NCBI RefSeq assembly: GCF_018143015.1
Contig: NC_054741.1
Span: forward strand, 13,701,736-13,765,735
DNA: 64,000 bases
Source: Lytechinus variegatus
Taxonomy: Eukaryota; Echinodermata; Echinoidea; Temnopleuroida; Toxopneustidae
Direction: 5' to 3'
Shown here: positions 9,901 through 21,000 of the stretch, in pieces
Numbering within the stretch: position 1 is the stretch's first letter
Layout of the letters: each line of letters starts with the position of its first letter
Notes under the pieces: generated by a model
Databases searched by the model: none
Told to the model about the DNA's origin: nothing
What the model saw: only the letters and a program-made list of their open reading frames with translations
Made by a program: the position numbers and the translations under genes

Positions 9901-12168
9901 CTTAACCACAAGACCACAGAGACGGGTTAGTGGCTAGGGCGACCCCGATCCGATTGACCGTCAGATAGACAATTTTTCGACACCATACCAATTATAATTT
10001 CCTTTGTCGGGTGAAGTTGGGTTTTGAACAATGACAAGCCGCTATGTCTCAGCTGGATCAAAGCTATTGCGTTGATAAAGTACACGTATGGGAGAAAGTA
10101 TGCAAATGTGTGAAGTTATACACGTACTACAGCTTTGGCAACTCTTTTTTATTTAAATATTGTGTGACAGAAATTGATGAAGAGAATAAATATACCTTTT
10201 TCCAAAAGGGTAGATAGCTCTGGGGAACCTTGATTTAAGTTACGCCTACCTTTGTTTTCTTCATCCATTTCTGTCACTTGTCACACAATATTTAAATTAA
10301 AAGAGTTGCCAAAGCTGTAGTACGTGTATAACTTCACGCACACACACACACACACCCCCCACACACAATACATATATTTTTTTTTCCGAAATGAATCACA
10401 ATCATTATTAAATCCCTAACAGTTGAAAATTAACTGATTGATTTGATTGTGTTCAGGAATGTTGTCTGCCAAGGACTTACCGGCTCCTCTCACTATCATT
10501 TCTTCATTGAAGAAGTAATGATCCCAGGTATATCGGACTGTTTCCCTATTTTCACCTGTACCCTCTGATTCAGTCCAAGTGCACAAAGATCGCCCAGAAA
10601 AATTGAGTCTTATACCTGAAAGGAAATAATATTTCCCTCTCAAATTGAATTAAACGGCAATTAACCCGTTGATATTCACCCCACCCCTCATATCCTAGAG
10701 ATGATAAGATAAAATATGAACAGAAGTAAATCTGGGCCCCGTCTTATATACAAAGAGTTATGATTGATCAAATCAATCGTAACTCTATGGAAATCTATCA
10801 TCAGTGTCATATTTTTTCTACAGAAAATTTGCACAATGTCCATTGTAAACAAAGAGAAGCATAGTGAATTTTCAAAAAATACAATGAATGCATGGACATA
10901 CATCATAGAAAATATTATTAACAGACATGCATAATAAATGTTAAGTTGCTGGCCGTCCATAGTTACGATTGATCGGATCAGTCGTAACTCTTTGTAAGTC
11001 GGGGCCCCGATCATCTGGTGGGTGTTTCATAAAGCTGTTCGTAAGTTAAGAGCGACTTTAAGAACGACTGGTGATCCTTTCTTGTGGTAAAGAATATATT
11101 CATTGGCGATTGTTAAGAGAGTAAGAAAGGTTTACCAGTCGTTCTTAAAGTTGCTCTTAACTTACGAACAGCTTTATGAAACGGCCCGTGAAATTGCTGT
11201 TTGAAATGGGGACGCTCCTTTATCTACGTATGGTCAGTTCCCCCATGTCTGCGCGGTCTCCCAAGTCTGCGCACCCGCGTATCTGCGCGATTCTAGTAAG
11301 AGAAGATACGCAACGAGTACGAACTTTACACATGCATACATAGACAGGTATTCATAAAAAATCTGACTCAAAATGATGGGAAAATAACGAATTTCGGGCA
11401 TTTCATGTGACGGCCTCAAAATGCAGCCTGAATCCCTGAATCGTGTGCAAAGTGAATGAGTGCGCAGACATGGGGTACCATTTTTTTTTCAATCTGAAAA
11501 TGACAGCCCGAGGTTTTTTCAAGAAAATCCTATATTTTCTTTCATTTTTTCATGAGAAATTTGGTACACTTACTCATAATAATATAAGGAACATTATTAA
11601 TTGAAAGATTTTGTGAAATAAGAAGGACTTCATATTAAATCTTAATTCAAATTGTTTGGTGCGCAGACTTGGGCCCACCATCATATAGAGATGACAAATG
11701 AATATGTTTCAATAACATAAATAGTTAAAATCGATAGAATCATATTAAAATGAAATCACAGTAAAACTGTCTTATTTCACCTCTTGGTGCGAGTCCTTCT
11801 TCGTGTTTCCCTTCATTCTTTTTCCTTCTCCTCCACTCCCCCCTTCTCGTCATTCATTTTCCATTTCTTCCCTTCTCCCCTTCTGAGTTCTCCCTCCCCT
11901 TTCGCCCCTTTCTGACAATGAAAAAAGGACGACGAAGATGGGGAGAGATCAAATTAAATGGAAAAACATGATGATGAAGATGGGGATGCTGATGAAGAAG
12001 AAAAGGTAGAAGAGGAAGGAATAATAGATCTACCTGATTAGGGTGATACTCACAACGAATTTCTTCCCTTTTATCACACGCAATTCGCACTTCACCCGTC
12101 AGAATTTCTCCCGGCTTGTAAACACTTTCATTGCCTGCAAAGAGAACTTCAAATATCTTTATGCCCAT
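3728..12168 (-). CDS. Arrestin-domain-containing protein (alpha-arrestin, ARRDC2/3/4-like), 7 coding exons, 454 aa
   Basis: The coding sequence joins, 5' to 3' on the minus strand, 12054-12168, 10481-10615, 8347-8576, 6931-7113, 5871-6080, 4560-4833 and 3728-3945; all introns are GT-AG and every phase matches. The product opens with MGIKIFEVLFAG and has the arrestin N fold to about residue 160, with family hallmarks such as 'WTES', 'HVIPFQFQIP' and 'GYVRYFVKVTLDRPW'. The arrestin C fold follows ('CCLCCASGPI', 'KRGYVPGE', 'IGTIP'). A proline-rich tail carries PPSY at residues 386-389. Known family members recruit NEDD4-type HECT ubiquitin ligases through PPxY and drive trafficking of membrane proteins; that role here is inferred. 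The ATG at 12168 was chosen because it gives the family N-terminus and has A at -3 and G at +4; the same frame stays open upstream. Vertebrate relatives are usually about 410-420 aa, so this tail is slightly long. Confidence 0.88.
4560..4833 (-). CDS. Arrestin gene, coding exon 6
   Basis: This exon encodes the end of the arrestin C domain, including 'ITIGTIPAF', and then a proline-, glutamine- and threonine-rich linker to about residue 382. The acceptor is 'ttgatcag' and the donor GTAAGT, ending in phase 1. Confidence 0.85.
5518..5825. mobile_element. MITE-like element with terminal inverted repeats, about 0.3 kb
   Basis: The left end 'gggccgattgcacgaaaggg' is mirrored by the right end '...ccctttcgtgcaatcggcccc', and the match runs about 55 bases inward ('gaccgtcgcccatcttttatgat'). 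There is no coding capacity. It lies in an intron of the arrestin gene, about 45 bases beyond the donor of exon 5. Confidence 0.7.
5871..6080 (-). CDS. Arrestin gene, coding exon 5
   Basis: These 70 codons in phase 0 belong to the arrestin C domain, from 'TSYYIGESYGFGVPRR' to 'MYHVK'. The acceptor is 'atattttag' and the donor GTAATT. The segment 'VPPVPPCSFDTCPNISIMYHV' matches the conserved 'PP.SPSI..C.II.V.Y.' pattern of the family. Confidence 0.87.
6931..7113 (-). CDS. Arrestin gene, coding exon 4
   Basis: These 61 codons in phase 0 start the arrestin C domain: 'CCLCCASGPIILKGIIDKRG' followed by 'YVPGEYIFVSVALRNNSSRK'. They are preceded by the acceptor 'tttttttag' and followed by the donor GTATGC. 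Confidence 0.88.
7195..7480. repeat. Probable interspersed repeat fragment
   Basis: A C-run next to an A-run and the phrase 'ctcgttcgcttcgctagctc' resemble sequence near 950 ('gctcgctcgcttgtta') and 61390 ('gctcactcgctttg'). This suggests pieces of one dispersed family. No ends could be defined. Confidence 0.3.
8347..8576 (-). CDS. Arrestin gene, coding exon 3
   Basis: This exon encodes residues 84-160 of the arrestin N domain, including 'LDGEHVIPFQFQIPNASLPP', the 'YGYVRYFVKVTLDRPWKF' strand and 'FSILTVKDLNYEPDVL'. The acceptor is 'tgaattcag' and the donor GTAAGC, ending in phase 0. Confidence 0.88.
8782..8974. mobile_element. Short MITE with TA-flanked inverted ends
   Basis: The left end 'tacactcttaaaaagaatca' pairs with the right end '...tgatttgtttttagagtgta', and both continue into 'gtcaaa'/'tttgac'. 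At about 190 bp it is non-coding and sits in an intron of the arrestin gene. The TA borders suggest a mariner-type mobiliser, which is inference. Confidence 0.65.
9853..9923 (-). tRNA. tRNA-like sequence, probable SINE head or tRNA pseudogene (anticodon position reads TCA)
   Basis: Read on the minus strand, 71 bases fold as a tRNA. There is a perfect 7-bp acceptor stem (GTCTCTG/CAGAGAC), a 4-bp D stem with loop 'TGTGGTTA', and an anticodon stem CCGGC/GCTGG with loop GTTCAAA. The T arm CCGGG/CCAGG has one mismatch and loop TTTGAAT. The B box has a T where a C is usual. A run of six T follows the acceptor stem at once, as at a Pol III terminator. The B-box change, T-stem mismatch and repeat neighbourhood argue for a SINE or pseudogene rather than a working tRNA. 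Confidence 0.5.
10108..10346. repeat. Fold-back palindrome with arms of about 105 bp
   Basis: The left arm, from 'gtgtgaagttatacacgtac' through 'tttggcaactctttt' to 'gtgacagaaattgatgaaga', is mirrored by the right arm ending 'gtacgtgtataacttcacgc'. The centre contains 'tccaaaagggtag' and 'ctctggggaaccttgatt', which are repeated once more at about 9750-9837 next to the tRNA-like sequence. A (CA)n run adjoins the right arm. Confidence 0.65.
10481..10615 (-). CDS. Arrestin gene, coding exon 2
   Basis: This exon encodes residues 39-83 of the arrestin N domain ('CIRLNFSGRSLCTWTES' followed by 'GTGENRETVRYTWDHYFFNE'), which matches the family's '.H.RG.A...WTES' strand. The acceptor is 'cctttcag' and the donor GTAAGT; the phase is 1 at both borders. 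Confidence 0.87.
10734..11009 (+). mobile_element. MITE family A, copy 1
   Basis: A 0.27-kb element is bounded by 'gggccccgtctta' and its mirror '...taagtcggggcccc', with a sub-terminal 'gattgatc' palindrome. Three further copies lie at 15377, 46971 and 53754. It lies in intron 1 of the arrestin gene. A 108-codon open frame across it is a chance by-product. Confidence 0.75.
11018..11188. mobile_element. MITE family B, copy 1
   Basis: Long inverted arms start 'ggtgggtgtttcataaagct' and end '...agctttatgaaacggcccg', with inner pairs 'gttaagagcgacttt' and 'aaagttgctcttaac'. A related copy is at 39171. It abuts family A copy 1. Confidence 0.75.
11240..11680. mobile_element. Inverted-repeat element, about 0.44 kb
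   Basis: The left end carries 'cccaagtctgcgcacc' close to a second 'ccatgtctgcgcgg'. The right end carries 'ggtgcgcagacttgggccc', its inverse. It is non-coding and lies in intron 1 of the arrestin gene. Confidence 0.55.
12054..12168 (-). CDS. Arrestin gene, coding exon 1
   Basis: This exon encodes residues 1-38, MGIKIFEVLFAG followed by 'NESVYKPGEILTGEVRIA', the first strands of the arrestin N fold ('VY.PGE...G.V'). The donor GTGAGT ends it in phase 1. Open reading in the same frame continues upstream past 12168 to another ATG, but that stretch does not resemble the family. Confidence 0.86.
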
Positions 12169-12391
12169 CCTGAGATATCCCTCTCTAGCTCTAACATTAC
12201 AACTTCGGATAGAAAAGTTGACGAAATTACCAAAATAAAGAGGAACAATGAAATATAGGCGCACATGTCTTTTCAAAGAACGCGCAGATAGACAATGGCC
12301 TAATGGCGTGTGGTCTATATTGCGCGTACGCGCTTAGCTTTTTGGGAATTTATGAAGGATCAGGAGGCCGAGGGTAGGTGTCGATGGGATC

Positions 12392-12551
12392 TGGGGAGGG
12401 TTTTATGAAAGGACTTGTCAGACGTTTATCCGACAAGTCCTGTTTTATCAGACAGTTCCTATAGTAACAATGCATATCAACCAATCAGAATCCAGGAAAG
12501 TTGTCAGATCTGACAACTTGTCGGACGAAAATATTGATGAAACACCCCCCT
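12392..12551 (+). mobile_element. MITE family D, copy 1
   Basis: A 160-bp element contains 'aaaggacttgtcagacg', 'ccgacaagtcctgttttatc' and 'gttgtcagatctgacaactt', ending in 'gaaacacccccc'. The ends are imperfect inverses (ggggaggg-tttat and atgaaacacccccc). A second copy with the same layout is at 27067. This copy lies about 220 bp upstream of the arrestin start codon, in the likely promoter region. Confidence 0.7.
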
Positions 12552-12930
12552 GATCGATCGATATTATGGAACAAAAATGTCGGATGAAACACTTCTCAGA
12601 GATATAGAATAAAAAAAAAAATTGTGTAAGCTAAATAATCTATGAAATATAGTTTGCAAAATTACTAAAATTACAATCTCATCAGCAATTGCAACCTGTC
12701 TGGGGTGGACAAATTTTAACGAAAAGGAAAATCTCTATTTGAAAGAAATAGTGAAGAGTAAAATGAAATAAAAAGACTGATGGAATGAATGTAACCAGGA
12801 ACGACTGTGTGGATTAGTCTGCTTTTTCTGGTGCAGATATGATTCTATTACAGATTTTATTCAATTCTGTTACAAAATAAACATTGAAATGTAATGATTC
12901 ACTTAATAATCTTAGCTTAATGTGCTTTTC

Positions 12931-14175
12931 TTAAAGGGAAAGTTCACCCAATCCTAAAACGAAATGATATGAATAAAAAGAAATTAAAACATATAAATAT
13001 GAAGCTTTCGCCACAATTGGAAGTCTTTAAGAAAGTACTGATATTTTCACAGAACATTTACAGATTGCACAACTGTGATATGCACAAGGGAGTGCTAATG
13101 ACTTTGCACACTTACTATTCCTTTGGACTTTTTTGTATGAATGATACAAAATGATATAATATTAAAATTTATGCAAAGTTGAAAAGGAAACTTTATTATA
13201 TCACAATGTTACAGCAATGGTAATTTCATATGAATAGGTAGGAATCAAACATTGTTTTATGTTATGTATATGGCAGTGAGTCCAAACTTCGCGCGTGTCC
13301 AATCTTCGCGGACGGTCATTATCTCCAAAACTTGCCAATATCCTTAAAATCTGACATCATCAATGTGAAAAGCGACCTAAAATTACCCTTCGCTGAAAGT
13401 TTCTTTAGGATTAGTCCAGTATTCATGAAAATATTGGCAAAAGATCGGCAAATTTGTCACCGTTAGCGCCCGTTTTGAAGAAAGCAACAAGCATCACGAT
13501 ATCACCATTTTACAAGCAGAAATCATAAAAAATGTGAGTTAAATGTGGTACTAACCAATTCCATAGCATTTTGTCATCAATCTGATATAAATATTTCACT
13601 TTTTGAGCTTGAGTCTTTGTTTAAATCTCCACAAAAGCTTTGGTGCGCGAAGTTAGGTCACACTTTTTCTGAACGGTTTTCCAGCACAGCCCGCATTCGC
13701 CGATCGGAATAGAATTTTGAGATCGCGATACCGGCGCGAAACCCCGTGACCTACCTTACATTTTCGTCCATGATTTTATAGTTAATGATCTTGCCGTCAA
13801 TGTGGTAACTATTTCTTGAATTGGTTTTGTATAAATTATGAATAATTTGTGGACAAAATTAAGCCTGATGAATATTTTTGAAAAGTGCGCGAAGTTTGGA
13901 CACCCCATCATACTAAGCGAGGTGTGCATATAACTGATTTATGAATTATATTGGTGATATATGTAATATTGTTTATCATGTTATGTTTTATTAGAAATTT
14001 CATAATTTCTTGTTTGATTGTCTTCTTTGTAGTCAATAAAAATAATAATAATAATAACGCAATTCTTGTATAGCGCATATCACATTATGTCATAACGTCC
14101 CTATGCACTTCAAAAGGTCTTGGATATGAAATAAGCATTAAATCTTTGTTGTGTCTGGGTGAACTTTCCCTTTAA
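12931..14175. mobile_element. Inverted-repeat element, about 1.24 kb, with a second element inside
   Basis: The left end 'ttaaagggaaagttcaccca' is mirrored by the right end 'tgggtgaactttccctttaa'. The interior has no transposase frame. A smaller inverted-repeat element lies within at 13277-13911, and an (AAT)n run is near 14040. The same terminal signature occurs at 20248-20754. Confidence 0.75.
13277..13911. mobile_element. Nested inverted-repeat element, about 0.63 kb
   Basis: The left end 'gagtccaaacttcgcgc' and right end 'gcgcgaagtttggacacc' are inverses. The element is relatively CpG-rich in places and non-coding. It lies wholly inside the 12931-14175 element, so it probably inserted later. 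Confidence 0.6.
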
Positions 14176-17100
14176 TGATGGGTGATGTTTGTTATATAAA
14201 TCGATGCCCATATTCAATTTGTTATTACTAACTGTTAGTGAGAAAAACAAGAATCAAACATCTCATATATGTTATCATATAGAATGAAAGTTTAAATCAC
14301 AACATGAAAATTCTACAAGATAATAAAAATTGCCGAATGTTAGTACTAGTAACAATTGGTACAAGAATAATATATAAGAAATCACACACTGTTTCTGTAA
14401 AACTATACTTAAATATTTGAAAAGCCAGTGAATTAAGTGAAACAATGCAGAGTTAATTATTGTAATCATTTCCTCTAAGTACTGTACCTTCTAAATGCTA
14501 CGTAATGCCAATTCTTTATACTCTTTTCATCATTATAATATGACTAAAATTATTTGATTGAAAGTTTCATCATTCCATATAAGATTTATTGTACAAGTAG
14601 GTTATCCAATGTCATCATCATATTAATAAAAAATCAAATCCACTTGAACCATACTGATATTTTTTATCAAGGTGCATCTACAATGAGATAATATCAACAA
14701 AAGATTGTGAATTTACGTGACTTACTATTTTCATTTGCTTCACCAAAACTGAAAATTGTTCTTAGAGTCTATCATAGATTTGATAATTAGAGCCTATAAA
14801 AGCTATTATGTGTCACAAAGGTTTTGTCATAAATTAAATAAGTATATTCTTCACTTGCTTTGTCATAACATTTTCCAAGATCTTGTTGTAATCAAAGTGA
14901 TATAATTATGAATGGCATTAGCTAACCTTTGCTATAAATCTACAGATCAATGCAAAAAAAAAATCACAAACTTAATATCATTCATATGAAATATTACTAT
15001 CGTCTAACATATTAATGGATAAAATCTTAATATACACTTGAAAACATTTACACAAACTCTATCACAATGAATTCCACTAAAATAATACATGAACAACATT
15101 AATGCAATATGTGACATCATACCGTAGACAGAGACAAAATATAAATATATATATAATCAACAGCGTGCATTTTTGACTTGTGATTGATTTTTTGATTTGC
15201 GTTTAAACGCAACTCTTTCTGCAACGGGCCCCTGACCTCCATCATTGCAGTCATAGGGACGGAAGAAGTAAATGAGAAAATCTCCTCCAATTATGTACTC
15301 ATTTAATTTAGAGTATTTGGTCACACCGAGTTCAGCAGACAATGAAAGACGCAAAATACCACTCATTATATTTCTAGGGCTCCATCTTACAAAGAGTTAC
15401 GATTGATCCGATCAATCATAACTCTATGGAAATCCATCAGTGTCATAATTTTGTCTACAGGAAATTTACACAATGTCTTTTTTTTAAGAGAAGCACAGTG
15501 AATTTTCAAGCAAGCATAAAATGCATGAATGAACATCATATCTAGAAAATGATTTGAACAAACATGTAAAATAGATGTTGACGTTGCTGGCCGTCCGAAG
15601 TTGCGATTGATCGGACCAATCGTAACTCTTTGCAAGACGGGGCCCAGATATCATCAAATAATTATCTGATTTCACCAATCATCAAGATAGATTTGTAACT
15701 GAAATAAAAAAAATTTCAGATAACAAAATACCTAGTATTCAAACTAATCAGTACAAGATGTTAATCATCAGATTCCATCCTCAAAACACTTCAAATATAT
15801 TCTCTCTTGAGATAAAAGAAATCATCAAATATATTATCAACATTTACCCTCTGCATGCTCACAAGTTACAGGGTGGTACACAGTCAACAAGAGAGATGAA
15901 ATCTTTAAATAATCTTCTAATTTCAAGAAGACTAAACAAGCATTGTCATCAATACTAACAAACAATTTTGTCTCACATTATTCACTAATTGACTTTGTTC
16001 AAATTCACAAATTTCAAAATCTTATCATTTGGCTTTTAAATAAAACTTCAAGGTGGCAAATAAAATTTGGTATACAAAAAATTCTATTGGAACAAAGTTT
16101 TTATTCATAAGGCTTGCAAATACTCTTAAAATTATTTTCAACAAATACACATCTCCTTATCAAATTCCCTCTGTACATATTGACACATTATAAATGTCAC
16201 AAACTTGTACAAAATGTTGAATAATTGCACTAATTTTTAAGATTGTGATGATCCAGCACTATTACACTTTTCAAACATGAATTCCATTATTCGATGGTAT
16301 CTATGATCCCTAGGGCTATATAAATTTATATAAAAACCAAAGATACAAAATGAGAATAAAAATAGATTTTCTACAGACCAATGAAAGACATCTAAAAATA
16401 CTTATAATGGCTTGTCTAAGTTTCAGAATTCCAAGTATTAAAGTATCAACAACAACAAAATGATAACAAATAATTTCCCCAATTATCACTTCAGACAGAT
16501 TAATTCATGAATAAAACAAAGCTTGAAAATAAAATGTCCCCAATATCACATTTAAATGTCATTATTTGGTTCCAAACTTTCAAGGTGATAAACAACTTAG
16601 TACTTGTAAGGTTCTTTACAAGAACTTACATTTGTCCTCAATACTTGATCTGTGAATATTTGTCAAGGTTTATCCTGAGTGAATTCACAAATATCAAGGT
16701 GCGGTAACCACAAAAATTAAAAATTAAAATTAAACAAGGTGGTTCACGAATCACGAATCTGACCTGATTTGCGATCAAGAAAATATGCAATATGATATTT
16801 TGACCCCTAGATGACCTTTGACCTTATCATCCTCATGAACCTGTAATGGCATGTCTGTTTCCAAACTGTCTGTAAGTGGTATTACCAAGAAACCAAGTGT
16901 GATCAAAAGCGATGTAGAAAGAAATGAGAGCAAGGTGAACAAAAACTTGGCCTTTTGACATCTACATGACTGTTAACATTATCATCCTGACCTCAAGGGC
17001 ACACAAAACTAAGAAGAATACATTCTACCTTGCTCTATAATCAAAATGTAAATATTTGGTACAACAAATTGACATGTTAAAAGTCTGTCCTCACTCTTCC

Positions 17101-17913
17101 ACAATTTAGAAAGTCTTCACGTATAAGACATAATCTATAAAAATACATGTAATACAACTAAACATGTTCCATTCAACAAAGATGGTATTAATACACTAAC
17201 ATTCAACATCGAGAGGAAAATATACAGGTATATTGAATGTACAAGAATCACTTTTAAATCTTGTCCACATGGTCTCATGAAGTTCAAGGTGACACGAAAT
17301 AGAATGTTCTCTTCACAATTTTACCCTGATTTGTTCCTGAAAGATTACTTCTATATATATTTAGTTACATGAAGATGAAAGACATGATCTAAAAAATATA
17401 CATCTAAGTTGAACTATGCTATTTCACAACTTTTTTCTACAATTTCACAAATTGTTATGAGCAAAAGTACATGAAATATTTTTAACATCAAGAACAATAT
17501 TACCCGGTACGAGAATAAACTTTATAATACTTTGGAACACTTAGTTTTATACAGAATACAAAACACTTTTACCCTGATAAATTCTCATGAAAGACAGGTA
17601 GTACAAAATTCTACATTTTTGTTCTGAATACAAATTCATTTGGCTTCGCAATTCAAGGTGATAACGAAAGACTTAACAAAATACCATGGATCAAAATTTC
17701 TTTGTTTTAAACATCTACCTATTGTACATTCACCCCATCACACAGTAGACTGAAAATGTGTCAAGATTGAAGGTGCTCATATCATAAGAACCTTCAATCA
17801 GGTATTGTGGGAAATATTTGGCAACTAGCAACAGTCTCATGACTCCTTCAACACGGACCAAACAAATATAAATATTTCATGATTTGTACATTACTCGGTG
17901 ACAAAGACATTAT
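14176..17913. other. Spacer between the two genes, including the probable 3' UTR of the large gene
   Basis: No coding exon is recognisable. The part next to 17914 presumably contains the 3' UTR of the large minus-strand gene, but no single polyadenylation signal stands out. MITE family A copy 2 lies at 15377-15645. Around 16800-17000 there is DR1-like 'tgacctttgacct' sequence. The rest is AT-rich and plain. Confidence 0.5.
15377..15645 (+). mobile_element. MITE family A, copy 2
   Basis: It has the same ends and interior as copy 1: 'cttacaaagagttacgattg', 'tatggaaatccatcagtgtc', 'gctggccgtcc' and the right end 'tgcaagacggggccc'. It has the same orientation as copy 1. Confidence 0.75.
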
Positions 17914-18067
17914 TCACAATTTATTGACCATATCAACAGCTTTCTTTGCTGCCTTAGCGCTTGGATGATCCCCAAGGAATAGATCAAAGACACGGTGGGC
18001 TTCTTCAAACTGGAACTTGGCACGTTGGTACATCTTATTTCCAAAGAACTGCGCTCCAAGGTTGTAT
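17914..18067 (-). CDS. Large gene, coding exon 35 (last)
   Basis: This exon encodes the last residues (to 1912), a TPR-like helix pair ('LGAQFFGNKMYQRAKFQFEE' and 'AKAAKKAVDMVNKL'), and the TGA stop. The acceptor is 'aattcatag' and the entering phase is 2. Confidence 0.88.
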
Positions 18068-21000
18068 CTATGAATTGAACCAAATAAATTATTATTAAAC
18101 AACTTGAATGTTTTCATAATTATCTTTCACAACCTCTAAGATGTTTTGTAGCTGATAAAAACCTTTCTGAACATTAAACAATGTTTTCAAAAACTTCAGA
18201 TTAATTGACAACATTTTGTTTTGTTGAGATTGTACTTAACAAAAGCAACATCTTTATTTTAGTAATTCCATAATATCATCAACCATTTTGTATGTCGCTG
18301 CTCATTTTCTCAACACCAGCTTCACAAATTTTCATACATATTAATACAAGACTGATTAAAAAAAAATCCCCACATATGGGAAAGGATATTGTATATTTTA
18401 TGGCATTTCCCAGTCACTTGAAAAGTCTTCATGCAAAACTGCCAATGTTTACAAATTTCATTACCTAACAGTCGCTACATCCACATGATCCTTGCCATAT
18501 GCCTCAAGTAAGATTCCTAAAGCCAACTTGAAAGTCTTCTCTGTACCATTATCATTCATATCATCCTGCACCAATCCAATATTGTTCAAGATGGCTGCTA
18601 TGTGAGGATGATCAGATCCGCCTTCTTTGAGGGTCTCGTTGAAATCAAAGGTATGGCAGGCGATGGCCTCCTCCAGCCGACTTTGGTCGTACAGTATTTC
18701 TCCAAGCTGTCAAAAGGAATTCATGTCAATTTACTTCCTGTGGATATTAAGAGGCAACCCCCATGCTTTAGCAGTTTCTAGCACTATCTTTACTTGATAT
18801 CCAAAGTGTTTTAATATCAATGGCCAATTTACACCTTGCAAAAATTGTATCAGGAGGAAATATTTCTTGTTAATTATTCATTCCTCTTTCTGTCAAGTAA
18901 GAAAGTCATTCTAGGTTGCACACATACAAGCCATTTAGGATGCATTCATATGATTCACATGATTTCATACCAAACAACACCCACATGCTATAGCATAGTC
19001 CCCAAACCTGATTTGATTTTTTTTTTCAGTTTGAAATGATCAATAAATAATACTTTTTTTCAAATCCATGTCCTGCATTATAAACATGGTATATAATGCA
19101 GGACAAGGTTTTACATTCGAACCTGCTCAGTGGTTCTCGTATAGAAGGACCACCTGTAAACATGTTTGGCTTCACTTGAAACATTGTAACAAGTATAACA
19201 GGATAAAACAGGAACATGTTCATAAAGACCACAATAAAGGCTCTAGGGGCTTGTTGCTGAAAGAGTTGCAATCAAACACAACTCCAAGAATCAAATGCAA
19301 CTGTATTTTCAACCAATGAAACATGCATATTGGGGCTTGTGCTTGATTTTAAAAATTTAAATGCAACTAGAAAGACTGCTTTCGTTTTAAATCTTTGGCA
19401 GCATTCATAACAGCTTTCACTGTATCTTACAAATAACTATTATACAATGACCTTGCACTTAGCATTTGTAATTACTGAACACAAATACTGTGATCATATA
19501 CAAGGTAAACTACCTGTCCAACCAGAGCAGCTGTATAATGATGATCAGGACCAACAACCTCTTTGCTCACACCAAAGGCTCGCATCAGTACCTTCTTGGC
19601 AAAATCCACATTCCCTTGCCGACGTTTGACGGATCTATATGCATAATAAAAAAACAATCAAAACTCTTGGAGTTATAAACATCTGAATGAAAACTTGACA
19701 TTCTGTCCAAATTTAATTTGTATAAAATCTGGGGGTGTTTCACGAAGATTTAAGTATGACTTAGAGTCGCACTTTAATACCGAGTTGTGTACGTTATGAA
19801 AGGCTTGACCGTATTGGTCAGAACGTGTCATGAGGGCGTGCACTTCTCTCAATAACATCGTGCGTTGCATATCATGTATGTGACGGCACTTAAGTGCGAC
19901 TTAAGTCATACTTAAATCTTTGTGAAACACCCCCCGGATCCCACTATGTTCAAACAAAACAAGAAAAAAAATGCACAGTGTCTCATTAAGCACAAGTACC
20001 GATTGTCAAATCAGATCAGGGGGATGTTTCACAAAGATTAAGTGCGACTACAAGTTGCACTTGAATTCATAGTTGTGTTCTGTATAAAACGCACCACAAC
20101 ATTGGTTGAATCATGCTCTGTGGACACATGCTATTGCACATTAATCAATGAGATTATGTGTTAAATATCATGTGCATGACTGCACTAAACATGACTATAA
20201 GTTACACATAAATCTTGTGACCCCCCCTCCCTCCATCACATTTCAAACTTAAAGGGGAAGTTCACCCTTAAGAAAACTTTGTTGCAAATATAGTAGAAAA
20301 AATAGTAAACAATATTGGTGAAGGTTTGAGGAAAATCCGTTAAAGAGTAAGAAAGTTATTAGAGTTCAAAGTTTTGGATTTGTGACGTCATAAACGAGCA
20401 GCTGCCCCATGTGTTATATAATAGAAAATGCATAAATTTCAAATTTTGCATTGTTCCTGATGACTTAATTTTGTTTTCTATTCATGATCGGGTTTGAAAT
20501 GATTTGTCTATTGATATACAAAAGGTACAGTGAAAACTATTTTCAATTTTCTGAGAAAATTACATTTCATTTATTTTTTACCATTCGCTATGTAGGAATG
20601 CTGCTCGCATATGACGTCACAAATCAAATAATTGAAATTCTAATAACTTTCTAATTATTTGATGAATTTTTCTCAAACCTTCGGCAATATTTTTAATTAT
20701 TTTTTCTGCTATTTTTACAATAAAGTTTTTGTCAGGGTGACTTTCGCCTTTAAGCTATATGATTAAGTAACCAAGAACATGTCCCCATGGTGTACATACC
20801 TCACAGCTAATTATGTAATGATATAAGCATCAATGAAAATGCATACTCACACTAAGGTTATGACGGCCTTGACTAACTGGAGTTTCTGCTGTGGAGTCCT
20901 GACCTTGTTCAGCCTAGAGAGGGCGTCCTCCAGGTGTGCCTCAGCAGGGTCAAACTTGCCTTGCTTTAGACACACATTTCCGAGTTCTATTAACACCTGG

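Noticed and set aside
9853..9923. A functional selenocysteine tRNA
   Set aside because: Although TCA sits at the anticodon position, the arm lengths are those of an ordinary tRNA, the variable arm is short and the B box is mutated; a SINE or pseudogene is more likely.
10688..11014. A 108-codon minus-strand open frame in intron 1 of the arrestin gene
   Set aside because: It coincides with MITE family A copy 1; other copies of the family do not keep the frame.
11854..12276. A 140-codon frame starting upstream of the chosen arrestin ATG and running past exon 1
   Set aside because: The downstream part is intron beyond a good GTGAGT donor, and the upstream 36 codons do not resemble arrestins.
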